From Rhodonellum psychrophilum GCM71 = DSM 17998 (lineage in GTDB: Bacteria; Bacteroidota; Bacteroidia; Cytophagales; Cyclobacteriaceae): a DNA stretch of 64,000 nucleotides. The notes below the pieces were generated by a model. That model saw nothing but the letters and a program-made list of their open reading frames with translations. It made no database searches and was not told the origin of the DNA. Made by a program: the position numbers and the translations under genes. The stretch is from NCBI RefSeq assembly GCF_000381545.1, contig NZ_KB906677.1:138638-202637 (forward strand), given 5' to 3'. Position 1 is the stretch's first letter. Every line of letters begins with the position of its first letter. Shown here piece after piece: positions 16,149 to 24,186 of this stretch.

Positions 16149-17561
16149 ATGAAAGTTTACTTTAGAAATTCCCTAAAAGCGCTGGTTTTGCTCAGCATTA
16201 TTTTCAGCTTAAATTCCTGTAAGGACAAGGAAGAAGTGGAGCCGCCGATCGTTGCAGAAGATTCCCCGAATGTGGCCGTCAATAAATGGATAAAAGATGT
16301 AATGGACGAAGTCTATTTCTGGTTGGACGATATGAAAACCCCAATTGCATCGAGCTCCGATCCAGAAGATTATTACGAATCCCTACTCTTTAGACCCACG
16401 GATAGGTTTTCGGCAATCTACCCTGATTATCAGGAGTTGATCAATAGCCTACAAGGAATCAACAAGGAGGCTGGGTATGAGTTTTCCTTGGTAAGGGAAA
16501 GCAATGAAAATGAAAATGTTTTGGCTTTTGTCACCTACATCAAAAAAGGCAGTCCGGCTGCTTCAAAAGATATCAGACGCGGTGATGTGATCAACCAGAT
16601 CAATGGCCAATCCATGAACCTCAACAATTACCGAACGCTACTTGGACAGATTGGAGATTCCCACAGCATCACTTTCCTGAGATACAACGCCGTTACCGGA
16701 CAGTATTCAGCCCAGGCTCCGGTTTCTTTAGAGACGGTTTCTCTTGCTGAAAACCCTAATTTTCTGGATACGGTTTATACCATCAACAATCAAAAAATAG
16801 GCTATGCGGTGTACCATTTCTTTGCACCAGGCATCGATGGACAACCCACTCGATATGATGACCAGGCCGACGAAATTTTCGCGAAATTCAAAGCAGAAGG
16901 AATCAACCATTTAATCTTGGATTTCAGATACAACGGAGGTGGATTTGTATCCAGCGCTGTGAACTTGGCAAGTCTTATTGCGCCAAATGTGAAATCAACA
17001 GATGTTTTTTCCAAGACGAAATACAACAGCTTTCTGATGAGCTTTTCCCAATTTCAAAACAACAACACTCCTTTCAAAAACAAATCCCAAAATTTGGGGC
17101 CAATTTTATCCGGAAACAAAATTTACATCATCACCTCAAGCCGAACTGCTTCAGCCAGTGAATTGATCATCAATGGATTGAAACCTTACATGGATGTGGT
17201 TGTGATCGGTGGAAGGACTGTTGGGAAAAACGTAGGATCAATAGCGCTGGAGGATGAGGAAAACCCAAAAAACAACTACGGGATCTTACCGATTGTCACC
17301 AGAAGTTTCAACAGCCTTGACCAATCTGATTATGGAAACGGATTTCCTGCCGATGTAGAAGGAAACGAATTGAGCCAGCCTGTACTCCTACCTCTTGGCG
17401 ACACCAATGAATACTTATTGAAGTTGGCCATTGGAAAAATCACCGCGCAACCTAGTGGCAGGATGAATTTGGTGGACAGACTGGATATCGGAAGTTCTAT
17501 GGAATCAAAAGTGAGGTTTGGAAGGATGATCGAAGAGAACATCGAGCTTTTCGACAAATAA
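16149..17561 (+). CDS. S41-family (C-terminal-processing type) peptidase lipoprotein
   Basis: 470 residues with a lipoprotein signal (lipobox FSLNSC, Cys about 24), so it is probably anchored in the periplasm or on the outer membrane. A PDZ-like domain (KKGSPAASKDIRRGDVINQI) precedes the S41 domain, which shows LDFRYNGGGFVSSA and TSSRTASASELIING, where the Ser of TASASE is the expected nucleophile, then GGRTVGKNVGS. The N-terminal helical segment (VNKWIKDVMDEVYFWLDDM) is typical of the Bacteroidota branch. Substrate unknown. It is flanked by repeat copies on both sides and closed by its own terminator, so it is a monocistronic unit. Confidence 0.85.
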   Translation: MKVYFRNSLKALVLLSIIFSLNSCKDKEEVEPPIVAEDSPNVAVNKWIKDVMDEVYFWLDDMKTPIASSSDPEDYYESLLFRPTDRFSAIYPDYQELINSLQGINKEAGYEFSLVRESNENENVLAFVTYIKKGSPAASKDIRRGDVINQINGQSMNLNNYRTLLGQIGDSHSITFLRYNAVTGQYSAQAPVSLETVSLAENPNFLDTVYTINNQKIGYAVYHFFAPGIDGQPTRYDDQADEIFAKFKAEGINHLILDFRYNGGGFVSSAVNLASLIAPNVKSTDVFSKTKYNSFLMSFSQFQNNNTPFKNKSQNLGPILSGNKIYIITSSRTASASELIINGLKPYMDVVVIGGRTVGKNVGSIALEDEENPKNNYGILPIVTRSFNSLDQSDYGNGFPADVEGNELSQPVLLPLGDTNEYLLKLAIGKITAQPSGRMNLVDRLDIGSSMESKVRFGRMIEENIELFDK

Positions 17562-17583
17562 TCAGAAGCAAGTTATTATTTTT

Positions 17584-17620
17584 CTCCCGTCGTAAAGAAA
17601 TTTATGGCGGGAGTTTTTTT
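17584..17620 (+). terminator. Terminator of the S41 peptidase gene
   Basis: CTCCCGTCGTAAA pairs with TTTATGGCGGGAG (two G-U pairs) across a short GAAA loop, followed by seven T residues. Confidence 0.85.
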
Positions 17621-17668
17621 ATTGTCACTTCAAACCATTTTTATACAATACCAATTTAATTCCAGCCT

Positions 17669-17842
17669 TAAACCAGAAATATGCATTGGCCTTTTTTAGG
17701 ATATTGAAACCGAAAGAAAATTAGACAATTGGGAGACTAATTCCTGACACCGATATGGTGAAGCCTATAAAAGCCGACAACTAACTAATCAACAGATAAA
17801 TACAGTATTGAATGGCATTCGTAATGCATAAAACGGGTTTTA
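17669..17842 (+). repeat. MITE-like repeat, copy C
   Basis: Best-preserved ends: left AACCAGAAATATGCAT, right ATGCATAAAACGGGTT, which are inverted repeats of each other. The core reads ATTGAAACCGAAAGAAAATT. It is followed tail to tail by copy D. In the gap 17562-18077 I see only the terminator and copies C and D. Confidence 0.75.
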
Positions 17843-17844
17843 GC

Positions 17845-17973
17845 ACGTAATAATCAGTCTTTGTTTGCTACTTTTAACTTTGCCATATCAGCCCTCTACC
17901 CTATTATCCAAATAGTCTTATTTTCTTGCCGTTTCATTTTCATTGGAAAATCTGATGCAGATTTCGGGTTTTA
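17845..17973 (-). repeat. MITE-like repeat, copy D (partial, inverted)
   Basis: Read on the minus strand it starts AAAACCCGAAATCTGCATCA, has the core AAGAAAATAAGACTATTTGG, and runs into the tail of copy C, so C and D together form a large inverted pair. Confidence 0.7.
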
Positions 17974-18077
17974 ATCCTCCAATATCATTTCCTTTTCATT
18001 AATTTTCGACGATAATTCTACGTCTTTGACTCAACTTGATTGCGTGTCTGATTGTAATAAAAATTTTACCTCCGTTT

Positions 18078-20630
18078 ATGAAATTTCACTTTGCTGCATT
18101 CCTCATTTTTTTGTTTGGCATTGGGTTTTCTTCCGCGGCTCAAAATCATGGCGGCATCAGTGGTTCCATAAAAGACAAAAATGGGGACAGTGTTGCTGGA
18201 GCAACAATAGCAATTGCCCAATCTAAGAAAGGAACCATCAGCGATGCCAAAGGACATTTTTCAATCCAAAACATTGCGCCAGGTTCCCACGAAATCTCCA
18301 TTAGGTATATTGGGTTCCAAACTCAAGCCATCTCATTTACAGCCGTTCCAGGGAGATCAATCACTATTGAAGTGATTTTGGAAGAATCCATTTACTCTTT
18401 GGAGGGAACGACTGTCACAGCCCAACGAAGAGAACAATCCATCTTAAATGTCCCTATTGCTGTTTCATCCACTGAGGGTAAATTTTTTGATGATTTAAAC
18501 ATTAGAGACCTTGATGCCTTTGCTGAATTTGTCCCCGGGCTTCAAGTCCAAGTACAAAGTCCAAACAATCCCGGTTTTGTCATCCGGGGAATCACTTCGG
18601 ATAATGGGGATTCAAGAGTCGAGCCGAGGGTCTCCGTTTTTCAGGATGGGGTTTCCATTTCCAAATCCCGAGGATCGGTTGTCGAATTATTTGACATGGA
18701 AAGAGTCGAGGTCCTCAAAGGTCCACAGGGAACCCTCTTTGGGCGAGGGGCACAGATTGGGGCCGTCCATTTCATCCAAAACAAACCAACGAATGATTTT
18801 GGTGGTAAGATTACCGCCGGATATGGCAATTTCAATCAAAATCTGATTTCGGGATACCTCAATTTTCCTGTTTCCGAAAAGGCTTTTTTCCGAGCCTCCG
18901 GCCAATACAACAAAAGGGACGGCTATGTAGAAAATCTTGCCGGCGGAACACTCAACGGCAAAAATACCACCGCCTTGAGGGGAGCATTCCGGTATTTGCC
19001 CTCGGGTAAAACCACTATTGACATCATCACCAATTGGCAAAAGGATGATTATCCAGGAACTGGATTTGTGAGTGGTAGCTTGATTTCTCCAAACGAAAAC
19101 ATAAGCCCATTTGGTCCGGCCCATCTTGAAAAGGGAAGGGATCTTTTCTCCCTTCGGACAGTTTGGGGAAGCACGGTATTGATCGAGCATTCGCTTGGAA
19201 ACGGCTGGTCTTTAAATAGCACAAGTGCATTTAGGGAGTTTTCTAACCAGGAAAGTCTTGATGCAGATGGGTCAGATATACCCGCTCTATCCTTTGGAGA
19301 AAATGCCTATGGCCGACAGTTCAGTCAGGAAATCCGATTCAGTACCGATGCTTCGCAAAAGCTTACTGGTTTTTTGGGCGGTAGTTTTTTCCATGAAAAA
19401 GGCAATCAGATGCTGAATTTTCAGACCAATGAAAATGCCATGATCGCCTTGCTGAGCCCTTTGGTCAGGGTCGCATCGGGAGGTCAATTTCCGACAATCC
19501 CTCTTTATGGACCAGATGGAAAGCCGTTTTTAGGCGCAAATGAAATGCTCTCCACCAATTTAGCCGCTCTCGGACTTCCTCCTTTCAAATCATTTCATGA
19601 GGAAAATTTTCAAAACTATGGACAAGTAAACGCCTTTGAAATCTTCGGTGATGGCACCTATCAAATCACCGATAAATTATCTCTGACAGCTGGTCTTCGG
19701 GGGACTTTTGAAAGCGTGAAAAATGGCTATGCGGGCAGGTATCTGGGAAGTCCTTCCACAGTAGGCTTACTCCTCGATGGGGCATTTGGTTCAGCGCCAA
19801 ACCTGCTCATCGCCCCTACCGATGGAAGAATCGTCGGAGAGGGTGAATTTCTATCCTGGGTGGGAAGATTCATTGCTGGATACAAGATCAATGCATTCTC
19901 AAATGGCTACCTGTCGGTGTCCAGAGGGAGAAGACCCAATGTCATCCAGGTGACTGCAGAGGGCTCGGAAGAACTGGAGCAGGAAATTGTCGTTTCCTAT
20001 GAAATGGGCTATAAATTGATGAGCGATAACCAAAGATTACAGTTTGATATCGCTGGTTTCCGGTATCACTATAGCAATTTCCAAACGCAGGTGATAGAAA
20101 TCCAAGATGGAACGCTGCGTGCACTCGTCCGGGATGGGGGAAATGCCAGCGCGCTGGGACTTGAAACTTCCGTAAAATTCGCTTTAACAGAAAAAATTGG
20201 TCTTTTTTCCAATTATGGGTGGATCGATGCGGCTTTCGACGAAAAAGATTCAGAAGGAAGACCACAAATATTGGCTGGAAATAGGTTCAGATTGACACCC
20301 AAACACAGCTTTTCATTTGGGGGTGCCGTGGAAATCCCAATTTGGAAAAATCACCATTTCTTTTTTAGACCCTCCTATACTTACAAGTCTCAAGTGTTTT
20401 TTGAAGAGGAAAATCAACCCGGAATCGAGCAAAAAGCTTTTGGTTTATTGAATTGCCGGTTGGGGCTGAACTTGGAAAATGGGAAATATGAAATCGCCCT
20501 TTACGGCAACAATCTCTTGGGAGAACAATATCTGATTGATGCCGGAAACACCGGATTGGCTTTTGGTTTTCCGACATTTATTTCTGGTCCCCCTCGATTC
20601 CTTGGAGGACAGTTTACCGTTCGCTTTTGA
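18078..20630 (+). CDS. TonB-dependent outer-membrane receptor
   Basis: 850 residues from the ATG at 18078, which gives a signal peptide MKFHFAAFLIFLFGIGFSSA; an upstream start would spoil it. A carboxypeptidase-regulatory-like domain follows (about 25-110, GGISGSIKDKNGDSVAGATI). Next come the plug (LNVPIAVSSTEGK, VLKGPQGTLFGRGAQIGAV) and a beta barrel ending in the aromatic C-terminus FTVRF. No SusD partner is next to it, so an iron-chelate or small-molecule receptor is likelier than a glycan one. The ligand cannot be read from the sequence. The plug resembles siderophore-type receptors. Confidence 0.85.
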   Translation: MKFHFAAFLIFLFGIGFSSAAQNHGGISGSIKDKNGDSVAGATIAIAQSKKGTISDAKGHFSIQNIAPGSHEISIRYIGFQTQAISFTAVPGRSITIEVILEESIYSLEGTTVTAQRREQSILNVPIAVSSTEGKFFDDLNIRDLDAFAEFVPGLQVQVQSPNNPGFVIRGITSDNGDSRVEPRVSVFQDGVSISKSRGSVVELFDMERVEVLKGPQGTLFGRGAQIGAVHFIQNKPTNDFGGKITAGYGNFNQNLISGYLNFPVSEKAFFRASGQYNKRDGYVENLAGGTLNGKNTTALRGAFRYLPSGKTTIDIITNWQKDDYPGTGFVSGSLISPNENISPFGPAHLEKGRDLFSLRTVWGSTVLIEHSLGNGWSLNSTSAFREFSNQESLDADGSDIPALSFGENAYGRQFSQEIRFSTDASQKLTGFLGGSFFHEKGNQMLNFQTNENAMIALLSPLVRVASGGQFPTIPLYGPDGKPFLGANEMLSTNLAALGLPPFKSFHEENFQNYGQVNAFEIFGDGTYQITDKLSLTAGLRGTFESVKNGYAGRYLGSPSTVGLLLDGAFGSAPNLLIAPTDGRIVGEGEFLSWVGRFIAGYKINAFSNGYLSVSRGRRPNVIQVTAEGSEELEQEIVVSYEMGYKLMSDNQRLQFDIAGFRYHYSNFQTQVIEIQDGTLRALVRDGGNASALGLETSVKFALTEKIGLFSNYGWIDAAFDEKDSEGRPQILAGNRFRLTPKHSFSFGGAVEIPIWKNHHFFFRPSYTYKSQVFFEEENQPGIEQKAFGLLNCRLGLNLENGKYEIALYGNNLLGEQYLIDAGNTGLAFGFPTFISGPPRFLGGQFTVRF

Positions 20631-20785
20631 TTTTTTGACAAAGCATACACCCCTATTTAATTGTCCCGAAGTCAATATTTGACAAAAAAAAGGGCTCGAT
20701 AGGGGTTAGTATTACCATTTCGTTAAGCCTTTATTATGAATCATTTATGCTTTTAATCTAACTTCCTATCTTGGACTATTTGTCA

Positions 20786-20793
20786 TATTTTTG
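20786..20793 (+). promoter_or_regulatory. -7 box upstream of the small membrane protein
   Basis: TATTTTTG fits TAnnTTTG, 24 bp before the ATG at 20818. The TTG at 20771 is too close (12 nt) to be a normal -33 element. Confidence 0.3.
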
Positions 20794-20817
20794 ACTATCC
20801 CTACTTAATCCAATGAA

Positions 20818-21048
20818 ATGGAATCTTTCTTCAGCCTTTTGTTTCTTATTGGCGCTTATTTCCTGACCTCTCTTGCTTTGGTTCAGGGATATATTCCATT
20901 TACAAATAGAATGGAACTGACAAGAGCCAAAAAAAGCTATCCCCTTTCATATCTAAGAAAAATCATGGGAATCAGCATATTGATTGCGTCATTCCTAGCT
21001 TTAATCATGTTTTATTTTTTCATTTATTCATCTGAAGCAATTTCTTAG
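20818..21048 (+). CDS. Small membrane protein, unknown function
   Basis: 76 residues with two hydrophobic segments (about 3-23, SLLFLIGAYFLTSLALVQGY, and about 49-70, GISILIASFLALIMFYFFIY) separated by a basic loop (RMELTRAKKSYP). It is probably a two-pass inner-membrane protein. I do not recognise the family. An overlapping ATG 5 bp upstream is in another frame and gives no sensible protein. Confidence 0.5.
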   Translation: MESFFSLLFLIGAYFLTSLALVQGYIPFTNRMELTRAKKSYPLSYLRKIMGISILIASFLALIMFYFFIYSSEAIS

Positions 21049-21140
21049 AAGTTTTTCACCAACAATTTTTAGAGAAATCATTTTTTTTGGCCTAATTTCA
21101 GGCTGAAACAACTATTGACAAACCTCAAGCCGAAAACACT

Positions 21141-21590
21141 ATGGATTATTTGATCAGACCTTGTGAAGAAAAAGACTTACCCGAATTGGTGCAACTTTGC
21201 GCAGCCCATGCGGCCCATGAAAAAGCCCAGTATTCTCCAGAAGGGAAATTGGAAGGACTGAGAAAAGCCATTTTTGGGGAAAATAAAAAATTGAATTGTT
21301 GGGTAGTGGACATCAAGGGAAAACTGGAAGGTTTCACCACCTATACCATTGATTTTTCCACTTGGGATGCCGCACCCTTTTTGTACATGGATTGTCTTTA
21401 TCTCAATGAAAACTGCAGGGGAAAGGGAATTGGGCAAGAGATCATGAAGCGCATCCAAAAAGTCGCCAGAGAAGAAAAATGCGTGAATATCCAATGGCAG
21501 ACCCCCGAATTCAATGTCCGAGCGATCAAATTCTATGTGGGTTTGGGAAGTACGGGTAAACAGAAGATGCGTTTTTTCCTAAAACCGTAA
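21141..21590 (+). CDS. GNAT-family N-acetyltransferase
   Basis: 149 residues covering a complete GNAT domain: N-terminal IRPCEEKDLPELVQLCAAHA, the strand FLYMDCLYLNENCRGKGIG with the acetyl-CoA-binding R-x-x-G-x-G/A motif (RGKGIG), and motif B QTPEFNVRAIKFYVGLG. The layout is close to diamine or amino-acid acetyltransferases; the substrate is not assignable. It stands alone, followed by a hairpin terminator at 21750. Confidence 0.85.
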   Translation: MDYLIRPCEEKDLPELVQLCAAHAAHEKAQYSPEGKLEGLRKAIFGENKKLNCWVVDIKGKLEGFTTYTIDFSTWDAAPFLYMDCLYLNENCRGKGIGQEIMKRIQKVAREEKCVNIQWQTPEFNVRAIKFYVGLGSTGKQKMRFFLKP

Positions 21591-21749
21591 AACTCCTCCA
21601 ATAAAAAAACAAATAGCATCTTCACTATCATGATGGGTAACCACTGAGTTCCCACTATCAAGTTCTATTTATTGACAAGTTGATTTTTAAATAGAACCCC
21701 CATTATTCAGATTTATTTTTCTATAAAAGGAAGAAAATAGAACCATCAA

Positions 21750-21793
21750 ATGGGTAAAACATCTGGTCTACCCAAATGTTTTATCCATTTTTT
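21750..21793 (+). terminator. Probable terminator of the GNAT gene
   Basis: ATGGGTAAAACAT pairs with ATGTTTTATCCAT (one G-U) across a 13-nt loop, followed by six T residues. It lies 160 bp after the stop codon; between them is a perfect 10-bp inverted repeat (GTTCTATTTA at 21663, TAAATAGAAC at 21689). Confidence 0.6.
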
Positions 21794-21825
21794 CTGTTCA
21801 ATTCTCCCCCTTGTGTCTGCCCTTT

Positions 21826-21998
21826 AAACCCATGTTATGTATTTCTAATTCTATTCCATCCTGGAATTAATTAATAATCAGTTTGTTATCTACAATTTTT
21901 ATCTTCATAACATTATAAAATGCGTTATACTCCAAATAGTCTGGTTTTCTTAAAGTTGCAACACCTATTAAGAAACCTATTGCCTATTTCGGGTTAAA
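21826..21998 (-). repeat. MITE-like repeat, copy H
   Basis: Read on the minus strand it starts TTTAACCCGAAATAGGCAAT, has the core CAACTTTAAGAAAACCAGAC then TATTTGGA, includes AACTGATTATTAATTAATTC, and ends CATAACATGGGTTTAAA. It lies just beyond the end of the membrane-protein gene at 22016. The 21591-22015 gap otherwise holds only the hairpins already listed. Confidence 0.7.
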
Positions 21999-22015
21999 TC
22001 CAAAACGGGCTGTTT

Positions 22016-22804
22016 TTATCTTACTCTTTCTTCCGTTTCCTTTTTGATACATCGATCCAAGAAGATCAGCGTAAGAGGAATACCAAAATGCGCTGCTCTG
22101 GACAACACTTCAGGATACATTCCCCAACCCAACTCTGTGATTCTTGAAGATGCTGTCACCAAACCCCAAAATGCCATCCAAAGCAAAAGCCATTTATTTC
22201 TGACAAAAAAAATGAACACTCCAAGTAAAATATCAAGCGATCCAATTATCTGTAATATTCTTTCTGCATGATGCTGGTCCAATTCGACACCTGCCAGATT
22301 TTGAAATGAAGTGATGAGATAATCCAGAAAATAGGGATGCAAGGAAACAGCTTCCATCCCATGGGTTATAAACGTGATACCTAAGCCCAAAACCAAAATA
22401 AAATAGATGATTTTTCGGGTATGGAAATCTTTTTTAACCAAAAGAAACAATCCCAGTGGAGCAAGTACCCTTGCGGCGTGCGCGAAAACTGTGCAGTCGG
22501 TAAATGGACTTCCGGCTTGTCGCTGGATCAAAACAGCCATGAACAAAAACAGAAATACGATGATCATGATCAAAACCTTCCCAGAACGGAAAAAAGTCAC
22601 CGCTCCAATCAAAAGAAAAACCAAGGCTATGGCATTTTCAATTTTCTTGGCAGCGGCCTGATCAAGGCCATATTCCATAAAAAGAATTCCTTCAAGAGCA
22701 CTTCCACTTCTTAACTGAAAATACACTCCAATGCACTGCAAGAGAATGGTAAATCTTAAAATCAACGTAGCCAAGCGTAGATCTTGCTTAGATATCTTGG
22801 TCAT
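22016..22804 (-). CDS. Multi-pass membrane protein, unknown function
   Basis: 262 residues from the ATG at 22804, chosen because it follows the phosphatase stop by 4 bp; an upstream in-frame start would overlap that gene. It has about seven hydrophobic segments, for example IALVFLLIGAVTFF, IIMIIVFLFLF-type, IIYFILVLGLGITFITHG and WLLLWMAFWGLV. The ITHGMEA segment and overall layout recall DoxX-like membrane proteins, but this is a weak resemblance. Co-transcription with the phosphatase suggests a link to phosphate or organophosphate use. Confidence 0.6.
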   Translation of the reverse strand: MTKISKQDLRLATLILRFTILLQCIGVYFQLRSGSALEGILFMEYGLDQAAAKKIENAIALVFLLIGAVTFFRSGKVLIMIIVFLFLFMAVLIQRQAGSPFTDCTVFAHAARVLAPLGLFLLVKKDFHTRKIIYFILVLGLGITFITHGMEAVSLHPYFLDYLITSFQNLAGVELDQHHAERILQIIGSLDILLGVFIFFVRNKWLLLWMAFWGLVTASSRITELGWGMYPEVLSRAAHFGIPLTLIFLDRCIKKETEERVR

Positions 22805-22808
22805 TTTT

Positions 22809-24119
22809 TCAATTGATTCTTGGTATCCTGCCGTAATAATCCAGCACATTCCCTTCAGGACCAATTGCTCTGACCACAAGGCTATCGGTTCTAAATTGGA
22901 TCAAGTGGACATTATCGGCACTTTTCGCAAATCCAGGAGGTTGGATAAACCATCTTGTCGTGTCTGCTGTCCGCTGGGGGACACCTAATCCACCTTCTCC
23001 AATATATACAATTCCAGTTTCATCGGGTTTTCCGTTTCTAATCGGCAAGGTTCGTTTTAAAATATGCCCATCAGATTCACAAGCCAAGTCAATATTGTAT
23101 TTTTCAAAAAGGGGAACCCATGCTTCACGGACTCTTTTAAAGGTATGTGCTTCATAATCTTTGACAACTGGATATGCAGGTCTATGAAAATGAGTGACCA
23201 GCCATCTTTTGTTTGGTCGATTTTCAGCCAATTGCTTTTCCAACCATACCCTTTGATTTCCAGCAACACTTATTTCGGTGTTGAGCGTTATCAAAGTCAC
23301 CTGTGGAGAGAGTTGAGTGGTATAGTAATACCCAAAATTCTGCTCATCGGTAATGGTACTCAACCAAAAATTCTCCTGAAATCCAATGGCATAATCATGA
23401 TTTCCTCTTGAAATGATCAAAGGAAGTAAACGATTGTCTTTCCCTACCACGATTTCATGATCCTCCAACCACCAAAAAAGGTGTCTCCATTCGGCTGTAC
23501 TCCCATAATCTGCTCCGTGGGTAAACGCCAAAATCTCCTCGTTCTCATCCATCAAGGCTTTGATTCTCTTGTTCATATCTTGACGGCCTAAATGGGGGGT
23601 CCTTCCGGCATAGATCGGTTTTTCTCCACCCAATCTTGAATCTCCTCCCCATAAGATGCTGATTTGTCTATCATCCGCAGGTGCTGTCACAAAATAATAT
23701 TCTTTAGAAAACTGTCCATCTGATTCTACTTTAAAATAGTATTTCATGGAAGGTTTTAGGTTTTTGATTTCGCCATGATGAAAATAACCGGTTGGAACCC
23801 CTTCCTCATAATCCATATCCAACATGGTAATTTCTCCATTTCTCTTGGATTTGACCTCAAAGGAATAGGAAATGTTATCGTCCTTCCTAGAAACCGTATC
23901 AAAGACAATCCTATGCATTTCCCCCTTGGAATGAAGCGTGGTCCAGGAAATAATTGCATGGTTGGAAGGCTGTTCGGTCCAAAGCACCCTGACATGCCTT
24001 GGTGCAGTTTCAGCAACTTCAATTTCTATATTTCGGTCGGATTGTTTATCCTTGCAGGAAACCAAAGTAAAAGCAAAAATGGCAAGCAAAAGTGATTGGA
24101 GGATTTGATTTTTTGGCAT
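22809..24119 (-). CDS. Purple-acid-phosphatase-like metallophosphoesterase lipoprotein
   Basis: 436 residues with a lipoprotein signal (lipobox TLVSC). An N-terminal fibronectin/PAP-type domain (VRVLWTEQPSNHAIISWTT, about 40-145) precedes a metallophosphoesterase domain with GGDSR, THGADYG, ISRGNHDYA and VTHFHRPAY. The last metal motif, normally GHxHxYxRT, reads DGHILKRT, lacking the second histidine, so metal binding may be altered. It probably works outside the inner membrane on phosphate esters. It lies directly downstream of the phytase and receptor genes, separated by a hairpin, and upstream of a membrane-protein gene, in keeping with phytate use. Confidence 0.8.
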   Translation of the reverse strand: MPKNQILQSLLLAIFAFTLVSCKDKQSDRNIEIEVAETAPRHVRVLWTEQPSNHAIISWTTLHSKGEMHRIVFDTVSRKDDNISYSFEVKSKRNGEITMLDMDYEEGVPTGYFHHGEIKNLKPSMKYYFKVESDGQFSKEYYFVTAPADDRQISILWGGDSRLGGEKPIYAGRTPHLGRQDMNKRIKALMDENEEILAFTHGADYGSTAEWRHLFWWLEDHEIVVGKDNRLLPLIISRGNHDYAIGFQENFWLSTITDEQNFGYYYTTQLSPQVTLITLNTEISVAGNQRVWLEKQLAENRPNKRWLVTHFHRPAYPVVKDYEAHTFKRVREAWVPLFEKYNIDLACESDGHILKRTLPIRNGKPDETGIVYIGEGGLGVPQRTADTTRWFIQPPGFAKSADNVHLIQFRTDSLVVRAIGPEGNVLDYYGRIPRIN

Positions 24120-24133
24120 GTTTTAAAATTTTG

Positions 24134-24165
24134 ATAAAAATAGCCTCAATTATTATTGAGGCTAT
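24134..24165 (-). terminator. Terminator after the phytase-receptor pair
   Basis: ATAGCCTCAA (24140-24149) and TTGAGGCTAT (24156-24165) form a perfect 10-bp stem, followed on the minus strand by a T-run. It lies 22 bp after the receptor stop and 21 bp before the phosphatase start, so it may partly uncouple the two halves of the locus. Confidence 0.75.
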
Positions 24166-24186
24166 TTTACTTAAGTGTTTTTTGAA

